DNA of 64,000 nucleotides from Thermus antranikianii DSM 12462 (GTDB lineage Bacteria; Deinococcota; Deinococci; Deinococcales; Thermaceae), in contig NZ_AUIW01000010.1 in the NCBI RefSeq assembly GCF_000423905.1, forward strand, positions 1 through 64,000, in the 5' to 3' direction. The position numbers were made by a program, and so were the translations under genes. This document shows, in pieces, positions 1 to 11,789 of the stretch. Within the stretch, counting starts at the first letter, position 1; each line of letters begins with the position of its first letter. The notes below the pieces were generated by a model that made no database searches, was not told the DNA's origin, and worked only from the letters and a program-made list of their open reading frames with translations.

Positions 1-111
1 AGAACGGAAACTAAAGGGGTTCTCGGAGGTGAAGGAGGTGCTGGAGAAGATGCTTCAGGAGCGGTATGCCCCCCGTACACAGACTCTTACACATAACTCT
101 TGACACGACCC
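1..111 (+). mobile_element. Right end of an IS256-family (mutator) insertion sequence
   Basis: The first 111 bases hold the end of a transposase reading frame running into a terminal inverted repeat. Read inward from the right, the end starts GGGTCGTGTCAAGAGT, the usual IS256-type terminus, and the transposase stop (101-103) lies inside this repeat, as is normal for the family. The left end is outside the window, so completeness and target duplication cannot be judged. Confidence 0.75.
2..103 (+). CDS. IS256-family transposase, C-terminal fragment
   Basis: An open frame from the window edge gives 33 residues, a charged helix followed by the tail YAPRTQTLTHNS, then TGA. The short Thr/Gln-rich tail encoded inside the terminal repeat is typical of mutator-type transposases, which move DNA by DDE chemistry. 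No catalytic residue is in view. The call rests on the tail and the adjoining repeat. Confidence 0.6.
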   Translation, partial: ERKLKGFSEVKEVLEKMLQERYAPRTQTLTHNS

Positions 112-185
112 TCCACCCCCGGCTCTAAGGAGGGTGGCTTAAAACACTTTAAAAGGCCTCGGGTTTTCGCCTTGTTTATTTGTAC

Positions 186-213
186 TTGACAAACGGTAGT
201 TTTGTGAAAGAAT
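186..213 (+). promoter_or_regulatory. Promoter-like pair beside the IS end, antisense to the DUF4032 gene
   Basis: TTGACA (186-191), 16 bp, AAGAAT (208-213) in an AT-rich patch (about 150-235) between the IS end and the 3' end of the convergent gene. It would read antisense into that gene. The -10 is a weak match, so this is tentative. The rest of the 104-221 gap holds nothing recognised. Confidence 0.3.
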
Positions 214-221
214 GGGAGAAT

Positions 222-1136
222 TTAAGTCTTCCCCAAAATAGCCTTCTTCAGCCACCCCCCAAGCCGCTTCCACCAGGGCCCAAACCGGGCCTCGTACGAG
301 CGGGCCGCCTCCTCGGGGCCAAGGTCCGCCCCCAGTTCCTGGGCCAGGAAGTAGCGGTGGTCCATCACCCATAGGTAGAGGTCGGCCTCGGTGCGGCCAG
401 GGAAATCCTTCAACAAACCCAGCCTTTGGATGGCCTCCACCGTGGGCCGGTAAAGGTTTCGGTACCAATCCACCACCCCCTCCTCCCAGGGAATCTCCCT
501 GTCCTCCTCCAAACCCTTGAAGTACCGCCGGGTAGCGATGTGGTCCAGAAGAAGGTCGTAGCGTCCCAAGGTGGTAAAGCGGATCTCGGAGAACTCCTCT
601 GGAGGGATGAGCTCCTTCAAGCGGGTTCTTTCCAGGAAATGGGCGTACTCGGCCTTGAGGATCAGGTCTTTCAAGGTATCCCCGGGTTGCAAGGCCACCG
701 GCACCTCGAGGGCGATCACGTAAGCATCGATGAATTTCTGGCCCGTAGCCTTGGCCAAGGCCACCCGGTGGTTGCCGTCCTTGACGAAGTAGGCCTCCCC
801 CACCTGGTACACCTCGATAGGGGGAAACTCGACCCCTGAAAGCTGGAGAGCCCTGAGGCGCTTCCAGCGCTCCAGGGTATGGGGGGTTCGCGGAAGGAAG
901 TGGCGGTGGAAATCCTCGTAGCGGTCCACCGAACCCACCACCCTGTCCACCTCGATGGATCTAAGCCCAAGGTGATGCTCCCCCCTGGGTCGTAAGGCCA
1001 AGACTTCATGGAAGGGAAGGAGGGTATCGGGCTCCCCCTTAAACCGGTGAACCAGCTCCAGGAGTCTAGCCCGCCACTCCAAGCGCTCTGCCTCGCACTC
1101 CGCCTGCCAGGATTCCCTCGGTGTGGATCGGTCCAT
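222..1136 (-). CDS. ParB-like/DUF4032 protein
   Basis: A 304-residue soluble protein. Residues 118-124 read VKDGNHR, the ParB/sulfiredoxin-type nucleotide-binding signature. The C-terminal third (from about 225, with the WYRNLYRP and LWVMDHRYF segments) resembles DUF4032, which often follows such domains. It is probably a nucleotide-binding regulatory or nuclease-like protein; the substrate is unknown. It stands alone: the IS end lies beyond its stop and bioF/kbl is divergent. The start is ATG at 1136. Confidence 0.7.
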   Translation of the reverse strand: MDRSTPRESWQAECEAERLEWRARLLELVHRFKGEPDTLLPFHEVLALRPRGEHHLGLRSIEVDRVVGSVDRYEDFHRHFLPRTPHTLERWKRLRALQLSGVEFPPIEVYQVGEAYFVKDGNHRVALAKATGQKFIDAYVIALEVPVALQPGDTLKDLILKAEYAHFLERTRLKELIPPEEFSEIRFTTLGRYDLLLDHIATRRYFKGLEEDREIPWEEGVVDWYRNLYRPTVEAIQRLGLLKDFPGRTEADLYLWVMDHRYFLAQELGADLGPEEAARSYEARFGPWWKRLGGWLKKAILGKT

Positions 1137-1248
1137 GGTTATGGAAGCGCTCCCACCCCCTCACTCAGGTTAACCCCTCTCGATCAAGAGAAGGTAAGAA
1201 ACACCCGCAAGTCCAGGTGCGGCTTGCCATGAACCCACCCCCCGGGGT

Positions 1249-1254
1249 TAGATA
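1249..1254 (+). promoter_or_regulatory. Leaderless -10 element of the oxoamine synthase gene
   Basis: TAGATA lies 5 nt before the ATG at 1260, leaving no room for a ribosome-binding site. TTGCCA at 1224-1229 is a poorly spaced -35 candidate (19 bp). Confidence 0.45.
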
Positions 1255-1259
1255 AGGCC

Positions 1260-2447
1260 ATGAGTTTATCCCTGCGCGCCCGCGTGGAAAGCGAGCTGGA
1301 AAGGTTAAAGCAGGAGGGGCTGTACATCCGCCCCAAGGTCCTCGAGGCTCCCCAGGAACCCGTAACCCGGGTGGAGGGACGGGAAGTGGTGAACCTGGCC
1401 TCCAACAACTACCTTGGTTTCGCCAACCACCCCTACCTGAAGGAGAAAGCCCGCCAGTACCTGGAACGGTGGGGGGCAGGAAGCGGGGCCGTGCGCACCA
1501 TCGCCGGCACCTTCACCTACCACCTGGAGCTGGAAGAAGCCCTGGCCCGCTTCAAGGGCACGGAAAGCGCCTTGGTCCTGCAGTCGGGTTTCACCGCCAA
1601 CCAGGGGGTGCTGGGAGCCCTGCTCCAGGAGGGGGACCTGGTCTTCTCCGACGAGCTGAACCACGCCAGCATCATCGACGGCCTCCGCCTCACCAAGGCC
1701 ACCCGTTTGGTCTACCGCCACGCCGACGTGGCCCACCTGGAGGAACTCCTGAAGGCCCACGACACCGAAGGCCTCAAACTCATCGTCACCGACGGGGTCT
1801 TCTCCATGGACGGGGACATCGCTCCCTTGGACCGCATCGTGCCCCTGGCCAAGAAGTACGGGGCGGTGGTCTACGTGGACGATGCTCACGGAAGCGGCGT
1901 CCTGGGGGAAAAGGGCAAGGGCACGGTGCACCACTTTGGCTTCCACCAGGACCCCGACGTGATCCAGGTGGCCACCCTCTCCAAGGCCTGGGCAGTGGTG
2001 GGGGGATATGCCGCCGGGGCGTTAGAGCTCAAGGACCTCCTCATCAACAAGGCTCGGCCCTTCCTCTTCTCCACCAGCCACCCCCCGGCGGTGGTGGGGG
2101 CTTTGCTCGGGGCTTTAGAGCTCATCGAGAAGGAGCCCGAGCGGGTGGAAAGGCTTTGGGAAAACACCCGCTACTTCAAGAGGGAGCTTGCCCGTATGGG
2201 CTACGACACCCTAGGAAGCCAGACCCCCATCACCCCGGTACTCTTCGGGGAGGCCCCCTTGGCCTTTGAGGCGAGCCGCCTCCTCCTGGAAGAAGGGGTC
2301 TTCGCTGTGGGCATTGGCTTTCCCACGGTGCCCAGGGGGAAAGCCCGGATCCGCAACATCGTCACCGCCGCCCACACCCAGGAGATGCTGGACAAGGCCC
2401 TCGAGGCCTACGAGAAAGTCGGCCGTAAGCTTGGGGTGATCCGCTAG
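1260..2447 (+). CDS. bioF: alpha-Oxoamine synthase (8-amino-7-oxononanoate synthase / 2-amino-3-ketobutyrate CoA ligase)
   Basis: A 395-residue PLP enzyme of the alpha-oxoamine synthase family, joining an amino acid to an acyl-CoA (alanine + pimeloyl-CoA in biotin synthesis) or acting in threonine/glycine breakdown. Visible are SGFTANQ (109-115), the cofactor aspartate motif DDAHGSGVLG (207-216) and the PLP lysine K242 in TLSKAW. Length is standard. Thermus enzymes of this type serve both activities, and no bio gene is adjacent, so BioF and Kbl cannot be told apart here. Nothing suggests an SD before the ATG. Confidence 0.88.
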   Translation: MSLSLRARVESELERLKQEGLYIRPKVLEAPQEPVTRVEGREVVNLASNNYLGFANHPYLKEKARQYLERWGAGSGAVRTIAGTFTYHLELEEALARFKGTESALVLQSGFTANQGVLGALLQEGDLVFSDELNHASIIDGLRLTKATRLVYRHADVAHLEELLKAHDTEGLKLIVTDGVFSMDGDIAPLDRIVPLAKKYGAVVYVDDAHGSGVLGEKGKGTVHHFGFHQDPDVIQVATLSKAWAVVGGYAAGALELKDLLINKARPFLFSTSHPPAVVGALLGALELIEKEPERVERLWENTRYFKRELARMGYDTLGSQTPITPVLFGEAPLAFEASRLLLEEGVFAVGIGFPTVPRGKARIRNIVTAAHTQEMLDKALEAYEKVGRKLGVIR

Positions 2448-4086
<1,639 letters not shown>

Positions 4087-4098
4087 CCTCGCGGTTCA

Positions 4099-4118
4099 TT
4101 TGGGGCAGGGGCCCCAAA
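4099..4118 (-). promoter_or_regulatory. Leader hairpin upstream of the small membrane protein gene
   Basis: Perfect 8-bp inverted repeat TTTGGGGC / GCCCCAAA with a 4-nt loop, between the palindrome at 4140 and the start codon at 4086. It would form a stem-loop in the 5' leader. Confidence 0.5.
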
Positions 4119-4139
4119 GCGGAGGGCATCCCGGGCATT

Positions 4140-6145
<2,006 letters not shown>

Positions 6146-6197
6146 CGACCTCCTGAGGGAAGAATCCCTGGCCCCTTAGCCAAGACCCATCCGGCCC

Positions 6198-8549
6198 ATG
6201 CCCTACCCGCCCGACCACCCTGGGGATTGGCTGGAGGAGGCCACGGCCCTCCTCCTTCAGGAAGGCCGCCTTCTGCTGAAGGCCTACCCTGGGGCCGGAA
6301 AGAGCACCCTCTTCCCTCTCCGGCTCTTAAAGGCCTTGCCGGGTAGGATCCTCCTCTTTGAACCCCGGCGGGTGGCGGCCCGGGCTGTGGCGGCCAGGCT
6401 TGCGGAAAACCTGGGGGAGCCCCTAGGGAAAACCGTAGGCTACCGGGTGCGGCTGGAGGGGAAGGAAAGCCAGGAAACCCGCCTTTTGGTGATGACGGAG
6501 GGCCTGCTCCTCCGTTATCTCCTGGAAAGCCCCCACCTTCCTGGGGTTTCGGCGGTACTCCTGGACGAGGCCCACGAGCGCCATCTGGAGAGCGATCTGG
6601 CCCTAGCCCTACTCCTTCGGGTCCAGGCCACCCTAAGGCCCGACCTCAAGATCGCCTTGCTTTCCGCCACCCCCGACGAGGCCTTGGCCGCCCTAGCAGG
6701 AAGGGTCCTCGAGGTGGAGGGAGAAAGCCACCCAGTGGAGATCTTTCACCTGGAAAGGCCTTGGGAAGGCCCGCTGGAACCCCTGGCTGCCCGCTATGCC
6801 CGCAAGGCCTTTCTGGAAGGAGAAGGGGACGTCCTGGTCTTCCTTCCGGGGAAAGGGGAGATAGAGCGCACGCAAAGGCTTCTTTCGGATCTTCCCGCCT
6901 TCCCCCTCCACGGGGGGTTACCCCTCCGGGAACAGGTTGCCCTGCTCCGGCCTGGACCCAGGAAGATCGTCCTGGCCACGGATGTGGCGGAAACCAGCCT
7001 CACCCTTCCCCAGGTGCGTGCCGTGGTGGACTCCGGCCTGGCCAAAAAGCCCCGCTTTGACCCCAGAACCGGCCTCACCCGCCTCACCGTGGTACGTATC
7101 CCCGAGGAATCCGCCAGGCAACGGGCGGGCCGGGCCGGACGCACCGGACCTGGGCGGGTTTACCGGCTTTACCCCAAAGGCCCCTTTCCCCCCAAAAGGC
7201 CGGAGATCCTGGAGGCCGACCTCTCCTGGGCCCTCCTGGTGGCCCTGGCCCTGGGCGAGAAGCTGGAAGACCTCCCCCTACCCACCAAGCCTCCCCGAGG
7301 GGCCTTGGAAAGTGCCTGGAACCTCCTGGAACTCCTGGGAGCGGTCCAAGGGCATGGGCTAAGCCCCCTGGGAAAGCGGATCCTCTCCCTCCCCACCCAC
7401 CCCCGCCTGGCCCGCATGGTGCTGGAAGCGGAAAGGCTGGGCCTTCTCCCCCTGGCCGCCGATCTCTTAGCCCTCCTGGAGGAGCGAAATCCCCTGGAGG
7501 GGGAGCCGGACCTGATGCTCCATCTAGAAGGCCTCCTCGAGGCCCGGAGGGAAAGGCGGGGTGCCTTTTGGCCCCACGAGCAGGTTTCCGCCCTCTGGCG
7601 GGGACGCTTTGGCGTGCTCTTTCCCGAGAACAAACCCCCCGGCGTAAGCACGATAAAACCCCAGCAGAGCCTTCCGGCTCCGGAAGAAGTGGGCCGGCTC
7701 CTCCTGGCCGCCTATCCCGACCGGGTGGCCAAGCGGGTAGCCCCAAAGCGGTACAAGCTCTCCTCCGGGCCCCTTATCCAGCTATCCGGTGACGGCCCCG
7801 CCTACCTGGTGGCCCCCTGGGCCGACCTGGGCCCCCAGGGAGGAAGGGTACTTCTTTACGCCCCTCTGGCTGAGGAGGATCTCCTCAAGCGGACCGAACA
7901 GGTCCTTTGGACTGGATGGGAGGAAGGAAGGCTCCGGGGCTATCTGGAGCAGCGCTACGGTGCCCTGGTGCTGGAACGGGTGGCGGTGGACCCAGGCCCC
8001 CCCACGGCCAAGCTCCTCGAGGAGGCCTTAAACGGCCAGCTACCCCTTCCCGAGGAGGCCCGGCAGGTCCTCCTGCGCCTCTCCTTCCTCCGAGCCCACG
8101 GGATAGAGGTGCCCGAACTCTCGGAGCAAGCCTTGCTTCGCGATCTTTCCTGGCTCCTCCCCTGGACCCAGGGGGTGCGGAAGGTGGAAGACCTCCTGGC
8201 CCTGCCCTGGAAGGAGATCCTTTTAAGCCTCCTAGGGGAAAAGCGGGAGCTTTTGGAGAGGCTGGCGCCGGAAAGCCTAGCCCTGCCTTCGGGCAAGCGC
8301 AGGCGCCTCACCTACCGGGAAGGGGCCCCACCCCTTCTTTCCCTGCGCATCCAGGAAGCCTTTGGCCTTCGGGAAACCCCCAGGGTGCTGGAAGGCCGGG
8401 TAGCGGTGGCGGTGGAGCTCCTTTCCCCCGCGGGCCGTCCGGTCCAGGTGACCCAGGACCTAAAAAGCTTCTGGGAAAACCGCTACCCCGAGGTGCGCCG
8501 GGAACTCATGCGCCGCTACCCCAAACACGCCTGGCCGGAGACTCCCTGA
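6198..8549 (+). CDS. hrpB: ATP-dependent helicase HrpB (DEAH family)
   Basis: A 783-residue superfamily 2 helicase. Walker A is GAGKST (32-37), Walker B is DEAH (123-126), followed by the SAT motif (LLSATPD), the ATDVAETSLTLP motif and motif VI RQRAGRAGRTGPG, then helicase-associated and HrpB C-terminal domains. Length fits HrpB. Its cellular role is poorly defined; RNA remodelling is usually assumed. ATG 6198 starts 52 nt after gyrB with no clear SD or -10, so readthrough from gyrB is possible. Confidence 0.9.
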   Translation: MPYPPDHPGDWLEEATALLLQEGRLLLKAYPGAGKSTLFPLRLLKALPGRILLFEPRRVAARAVAARLAENLGEPLGKTVGYRVRLEGKESQETRLLVMTEGLLLRYLLESPHLPGVSAVLLDEAHERHLESDLALALLLRVQATLRPDLKIALLSATPDEALAALAGRVLEVEGESHPVEIFHLERPWEGPLEPLAARYARKAFLEGEGDVLVFLPGKGEIERTQRLLSDLPAFPLHGGLPLREQVALLRPGPRKIVLATDVAETSLTLPQVRAVVDSGLAKKPRFDPRTGLTRLTVVRIPEESARQRAGRAGRTGPGRVYRLYPKGPFPPKRPEILEADLSWALLVALALGEKLEDLPLPTKPPRGALESAWNLLELLGAVQGHGLSPLGKRILSLPTHPRLARMVLEAERLGLLPLAADLLALLEERNPLEGEPDLMLHLEGLLEARRERRGAFWPHEQVSALWRGRFGVLFPENKPPGVSTIKPQQSLPAPEEVGRLLLAAYPDRVAKRVAPKRYKLSSGPLIQLSGDGPAYLVAPWADLGPQGGRVLLYAPLAEEDLLKRTEQVLWTGWEEGRLRGYLEQRYGALVLERVAVDPGPPTAKLLEEALNGQLPLPEEARQVLLRLSFLRAHGIEVPELSEQALLRDLSWLLPWTQGVRKVEDLLALPWKEILLSLLGEKRELLERLAPESLALPSGKRRRLTYREGAPPLLSLRIQEAFGLRETPRVLEGRVAVAVELLSPAGRPVQVTQDLKSFWENRYPEVRRELMRRYPKHAWPETP

Positions 8550-8583
8550 AACAACCCTCTACCCAAGGTTTCGGGGCTAGGTT

Positions 8584-8589
8584 TATACT
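8584..8589 (+). promoter_or_regulatory. -10 element for the SCP2/dehydrogenase operon
   Basis: TATACT about 25 nt before the ATG at 8614, with an SD (AGGGAGG, 8602-8608) between. This is a leadered promoter, unlike many in the window. Confidence 0.5.
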
Positions 8590-8613
8590 CGGTTTAAGCA
8601 AAGGGAGGAAGCC

Positions 8614-9006
8614 ATGGAGCCTTTCCAGGAAGCTTGGGCCCAAGCCTACTGCCGGAAGCTGAACGAAAGCGAGGCCTACAGGAGAGCCGCCGCCACCTGG
8701 GAAGGAAGCCTGGCCTTGGCGGTGCGCCCTGACCCCGCCCTGGGGTTCCCCAAGGGAGCGGCCGTAGTCCTGGACCTGTGGCACGGGGCGTGCCGGGGGG
8801 TGCAGGTGGTGGAGGGGGAGGCCGAGGCCGACTTCGTGATCGAGGCCGACCTCGCCACCTGGCAGGAGGTGTTGGAGGGCCGCCTCGAGCCCCTCACCGC
8901 CTTGATGCGGGGCCTTTTGGAATTGAAGAAGGGGAGCATCGCCGCCCTGGCCCCTTACGCCCAGGCGGCCCAGGAGCTGGTCAAGGTGGCCCGGGAGGTG
9001 GCATGA
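8614..9006 (+). CDS. SCP2 sterol-binding-domain protein
   Basis: A 130-residue protein with the single SCP2 fold: an N-terminal helix, strands with AVVLDLWHGACRGVQVVEG, the ADFVIEADLATWQEVLEGR segment and the hydrophobic C-terminal helices that cap the lipid tunnel. Such proteins bind lipids or acyl-CoAs. It has a strong SD and overlaps the dehydrogenase gene by 4 nt (ATGA), suggesting a shared or chained substrate, which remains unknown. Confidence 0.75.
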   Translation: MEPFQEAWAQAYCRKLNESEAYRRAAATWEGSLALAVRPDPALGFPKGAAVVLDLWHGACRGVQVVEGEAEADFVIEADLATWQEVLEGRLEPLTALMRGLLELKKGSIAALAPYAQAAQELVKVAREVA

Positions 9007-10037
9007 AGGCCCTGGTCTACCGCGGGCCCTTCCAAGTGGCGGTGGAGGAGGTGCCGGAGCCCAAGCTGGAGGCGGAAACCGACGCCATCGTCCAGGTGGA
9101 GCTGGCCGCCATCTGTGGCTCGGACCTGCACATCTACCACGGCAAGATCGCCGGGGTGCTGCCGGGCACCGTCTTGGGCCACGAGTTCGTGGGGCGGATT
9201 GTGGAAAAGGGCCCCCTGGTGCCCTTCCCCCTGGGGGAAAGGGTGGTGGGGAGCTTCCAGGTGGCCTGCGGGGACTGCCCAGCCTGCCGCAAGGGGCAGT
9301 ACTTCGCCTGCCTGAAAGGAGGGGTCTTTGGCTTCGGCTTGGCCCTGGGCAATCTCCAGGGAGCCCAGGCGGAAAGGGTCCGGGTTCCCTTCGCCCGGCA
9401 AAGCCTTTTTCCCATTGGGGACCTGCCCGCGGAGGAAGCCATCCTGGCGGGGGATATCCTCACCACCGCCTACGGGGGAGTAAGGCCCTTCCTCTCTCCT
9501 GGGATGAGCGTGGCGGTGGTGGGCTCGGGGCCCGTGGGCCTCATGGCCCAGACGGTGGCCCACGCTCTGGGAGCCGGACAGGTCTACGCCATAGACCCGG
9601 AAGAAACCCGCCTGGAAAAGGCTGCGGCCCTGGGAAGCCTGCCCGTCAACCCCAAGGCGGAAGATCCCGTGGCCCGGGTGCGCAAGGAGACCCAAGGCCT
9701 AGGGGCGGATCTGGTGGTGGAAGCGGTGGGCGGGGATGGGGAGGCGTTGAAGCTGGCCCTCCGCCTGGCGGGGCCCGGGGGCATCGTGTCCAGCCTCGGG
9801 GTGCCCACCGCCGAGAAGCTGGAATACCCTTGGCTCTCCGCTTTCAGCCGGGGCATCACCCTGAAAAGCGCCTTGGCCAACATCCCCCGCTGGATCGAGG
9901 AGGTTCTGGCCCTGCAACGGGCGGGAAGGCTTAAGGGTAGCTGGGTGTTCAGCCATCGCCTGCCCCTCGAGGAGGCCCCTGAGGGCTACCGCCTCTTCCA
10001 CGAGCGGCAGGCCACCAAGGTGGCCCTGGTGCCCTAA
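9003..10037 (+). CDS. Zinc-dependent alcohol dehydrogenase (MDR superfamily)
   Basis: A 344-residue medium-chain dehydrogenase. Near residues 36-38 is CGSDLH with the first zinc ligand, then GHEFVG, the structural zinc motif C-x2-C-x2-C-x7-C (ACGDCPACRKGQYFAC), and the NAD(P)-binding GSGPVGLMAQ, with Asp (AIDPEE) at the end of the next strand favouring NAD. The substrate is not deducible. ATG 9003 overlaps the SCP2 stop (ATGA), so the two are translationally coupled. Confidence 0.85.
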   Translation: MKALVYRGPFQVAVEEVPEPKLEAETDAIVQVELAAICGSDLHIYHGKIAGVLPGTVLGHEFVGRIVEKGPLVPFPLGERVVGSFQVACGDCPACRKGQYFACLKGGVFGFGLALGNLQGAQAERVRVPFARQSLFPIGDLPAEEAILAGDILTTAYGGVRPFLSPGMSVAVVGSGPVGLMAQTVAHALGAGQVYAIDPEETRLEKAAALGSLPVNPKAEDPVARVRKETQGLGADLVVEAVGGDGEALKLALRLAGPGGIVSSLGVPTAEKLEYPWLSAFSRGITLKSALANIPRWIEEVLALQRAGRLKGSWVFSHRLPLEEAPEGYRLFHERQATKVALVP

Positions 10038-10062
10038 AACAAAACCGCCGCCCGCAGGCGGC
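10036..10062 (-). terminator. Intrinsic terminator, strongest on the minus strand
   Basis: Stem GCCGCC / GGCGGC (10047-10052, 10057-10062) with a CGCA loop. On the minus strand it is followed by UUUUGUUUU (10044-10036), a canonical terminator; on the plus strand the tail is only CUUCUUCCU. It overlaps the end of the dehydrogenase gene. Confidence 0.65.
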
Positions 10063-10074
10063 TTCTTCCTCTGA

Positions 10075-10109
10075 CTCCTTCATTATACCACGGTTTGCCG
10101 GTATGTAAA
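10075..10109 (-). promoter_or_regulatory. Strong minus-strand promoter facing the terminator
   Basis: On the minus strand TTTACA (10109-10104), 16 bp, TATAAT (10087-10082). Initiation is expected near 10075, only about 40 nt before the end of the terminator, and no gene follows. The remaining gap to 10316 holds short inverted repeats (for example around 10112-10137) and no recognised RNA or gene. Confidence 0.55.
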
Positions 10110-10316
10110 GGGGTATGCAGAAAAACCCATATCCAAGAGGGCGGAAGACCCGCGGCTACCCCTCCTCACAACCCCAAGGCCAGGGGGTCTAGGGAGCCTT
10201 TGGAGTTCCTCTGGAAGGAATCCGTATTAGGGCACAGGCCAGGACAATGTAACCTCGCTCCCGGCCCTCCTCGGAAGCTGGGCTAACCTCGAGGCAAGGC
10301 AAAGGAGGTAAAGGCC

Positions 10317-10727
10317 ATGGCCCGGTATCTGGTGGTGGCCCATCGCACGGCCAAAAGCCCCGAGCTGGCCAGAAAGCTGGCCGAGCTTCGGAGCCAAGAC
10401 CCCGAGGCCCGCTTTGTCCTTCTGGTACCCGCTGTGCCCCCGGCGGGCTGGGTCTATGAGGAAGGCGAGATCCAAAGGCGGGCCAAGGAGGAAGCAGAGG
10501 CCGCCAAGGCGGCCCTCGAGGCCCAAGGAATCGCCATAGAGGAGGCCAAGGCCGGGGATGTCTCCCCCATCCTGGCCCTGGAGGAAGAGCTCATGGCCCA
10601 TCCCGGGGAGTACCAGGCCATCGTCCTGGCCACCCTGCCCCCGGGGCTTTCCCGCTGGCTCCGCCTGGACGTGCACAGCCAGGCGGAGCGCTTCGGCCTG
10701 CCCGTGATCCACGTGATCGCCCATTAA
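10317..10727 (+). CDS. USP-like small protein
   Basis: A 136-residue protein starting with a beta strand (ARYLVVAHR) and alternating strands and helices, including an alanine- and glutamate-rich helix around residues 55-80, ending FGLPVIHVIAH. The pattern resembles the universal stress protein / Rossmann-like alpha-beta fold, but the Gly-rich ATP loop is not evident. Function unknown. It has a good SD (AAAGGAGG) before ATG 10317. Confidence 0.6.
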   Translation: MARYLVVAHRTAKSPELARKLAELRSQDPEARFVLLVPAVPPAGWVYEEGEIQRRAKEEAEAAKAALEAQGIAIEEAKAGDVSPILALEEELMAHPGEYQAIVLATLPPGLSRWLRLDVHSQAERFGLPVIHVIAH

Positions 10728-10744
10728 GCTCCCGCCTCCTGCGC

Positions 10745-10771
10745 TTGTTTCTCATCCTGGCCCCGTATACT
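10745..10771 (+). promoter_or_regulatory. Leaderless promoter of the lpt operon
   Basis: TATACT (10766-10771) 7 nt before the GTG at 10779; TTGTTT (10745-10750) is a possible -35 with a 15-bp spacer. Confidence 0.55.
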
Positions 10772-10778
10772 CGGCCTG

Positions 10779-11789
10779 GTGCTGGGCCGGTATGTCCTCA
10801 AGGAGGTCCTGGTCCCTTACCTGGCGGGGGTCCTGCTTTTCGTGGCCCTCCTCACCTTTGACCTCCTCTCCAGCCTCTCCGGGGTGCTCCTAAGCCGGGG
10901 AGCCGGCGTGGAGGCCATCGCCAAGCTCATCCTCTACCGCCTGCCCTGGACCCTGAGCCTGGCCCTTCCCTTGGGCCTGGTCTTCGCCATCTTGGTGAGC
11001 CTCGCCCGCCTCATCCGCCAATCGGAGCTGAAGGCGGCCTACGCCGCGGGCGTACCCCCCTGGGCCCTTTTGAAACCCCTGGCGCTTTTGGCCCTTCTGG
11101 TGAGCCTCCTCAACCTCCTCAACCTGGCCGAGCTTCGCCCCAGGGCCCTCGAGGCCTACGATCAGCACCTGGCCCGGCTCCTCTACGGGGAAGGAAGCCT
11201 AAGCGGGGTGTTGCGCAAGCAGCTTTACGCCGCGGAGGGCCTTGGGGTCTACTACGCGGAGGAGGTGCGGCCCGAGGTGGGGCAAAACCGCCTCTACGGC
11301 ATCCGGGTGGTGGACGAAAGGGGCCGGATCTACAGCGGCCAGGAAGGGGTATGGGACAAGGAGGGGTGGCACTTCCGGGGGTACGTCCTGGAGGGGGGAA
11401 AGCCTAAGCCCTTTGCCGGCACCCTTCCCTTCCCCACCCAGTTCCGCCCCAAGGAAAGCCTGGGCTCCCGCGATCCCTACGACTCCACCACCCTGCGGGA
11501 GCTTTGGGAAAGGAGCCGGGTGGAGCCCAGCGCCCGCTTCGCCCTGTACCGCCGGCTCGCGGATGCTCTCGGAGGCTTTCTCCTGGGCCTGGCGGCAGCC
11601 GCCTTGGGCCTTTCCTTCCGGGAGGCTGCCTGGGCCTTCCTCAGCATCGTCCTCCTCATCTTCGGCTACTACGTGCTCTGGACCCTGAGCGCCCAGCTCG
11701 CCCGCTACGACGTGAACCCTCTCCTGGCCTTCCTCCCCAACGCCTTCTTCGCGGCCTTGGCCCTTTACCTCACCTGGAGGCTTAGATGA
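10779..11789 (+). CDS. lptF: LptF-type permease (YjgP/YjgQ family)
   Basis: A 336-residue YjgP/YjgQ protein. Three N-terminal membrane helices (about 8-32, 48-75, 95-115) precede a periplasmic beta-jellyroll region (about 130-245) and three C-terminal helices. In proteobacteria LptF and LptG form the transmembrane part of the LptB2FG exporter that lifts lipopolysaccharide from the inner membrane. Its stop overlaps the lptG start (ATGA). The ATPase LptB is not in the window. Confidence 0.82.
   Translation: MLGRYVLKEVLVPYLAGVLLFVALLTFDLLSSLSGVLLSRGAGVEAIAKLILYRLPWTLSLALPLGLVFAILVSLARLIRQSELKAAYAAGVPPWALLKPLALLALLVSLLNLLNLAELRPRALEAYDQHLARLLYGEGSLSGVLRKQLYAAEGLGVYYAEEVRPEVGQNRLYGIRVVDERGRIYSGQEGVWDKEGWHFRGYVLEGGKPKPFAGTLPFPTQFRPKESLGSRDPYDSTTLRELWERSRVEPSARFALYRRLADALGGFLLGLAAAALGLSFREAAWAFLSIVLLIFGYYVLWTLSAQLARYDVNPLLAFLPNAFFAALALYLTWRLR

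Noticed and set aside
139-468. 109-codon minus-strand frame overlapping the end of the DUF4032 gene
   Set aside because: A shadow of the real gene in another frame, rich in Gly/Pro as expected of out-of-frame GC-rich DNA.
10095-10286. 63-codon reading frame in the gap before the USP-like gene
   Set aside because: No SD or family likeness, low-complexity composition, and it lies over the inverted repeats and the minus-strand promoter.
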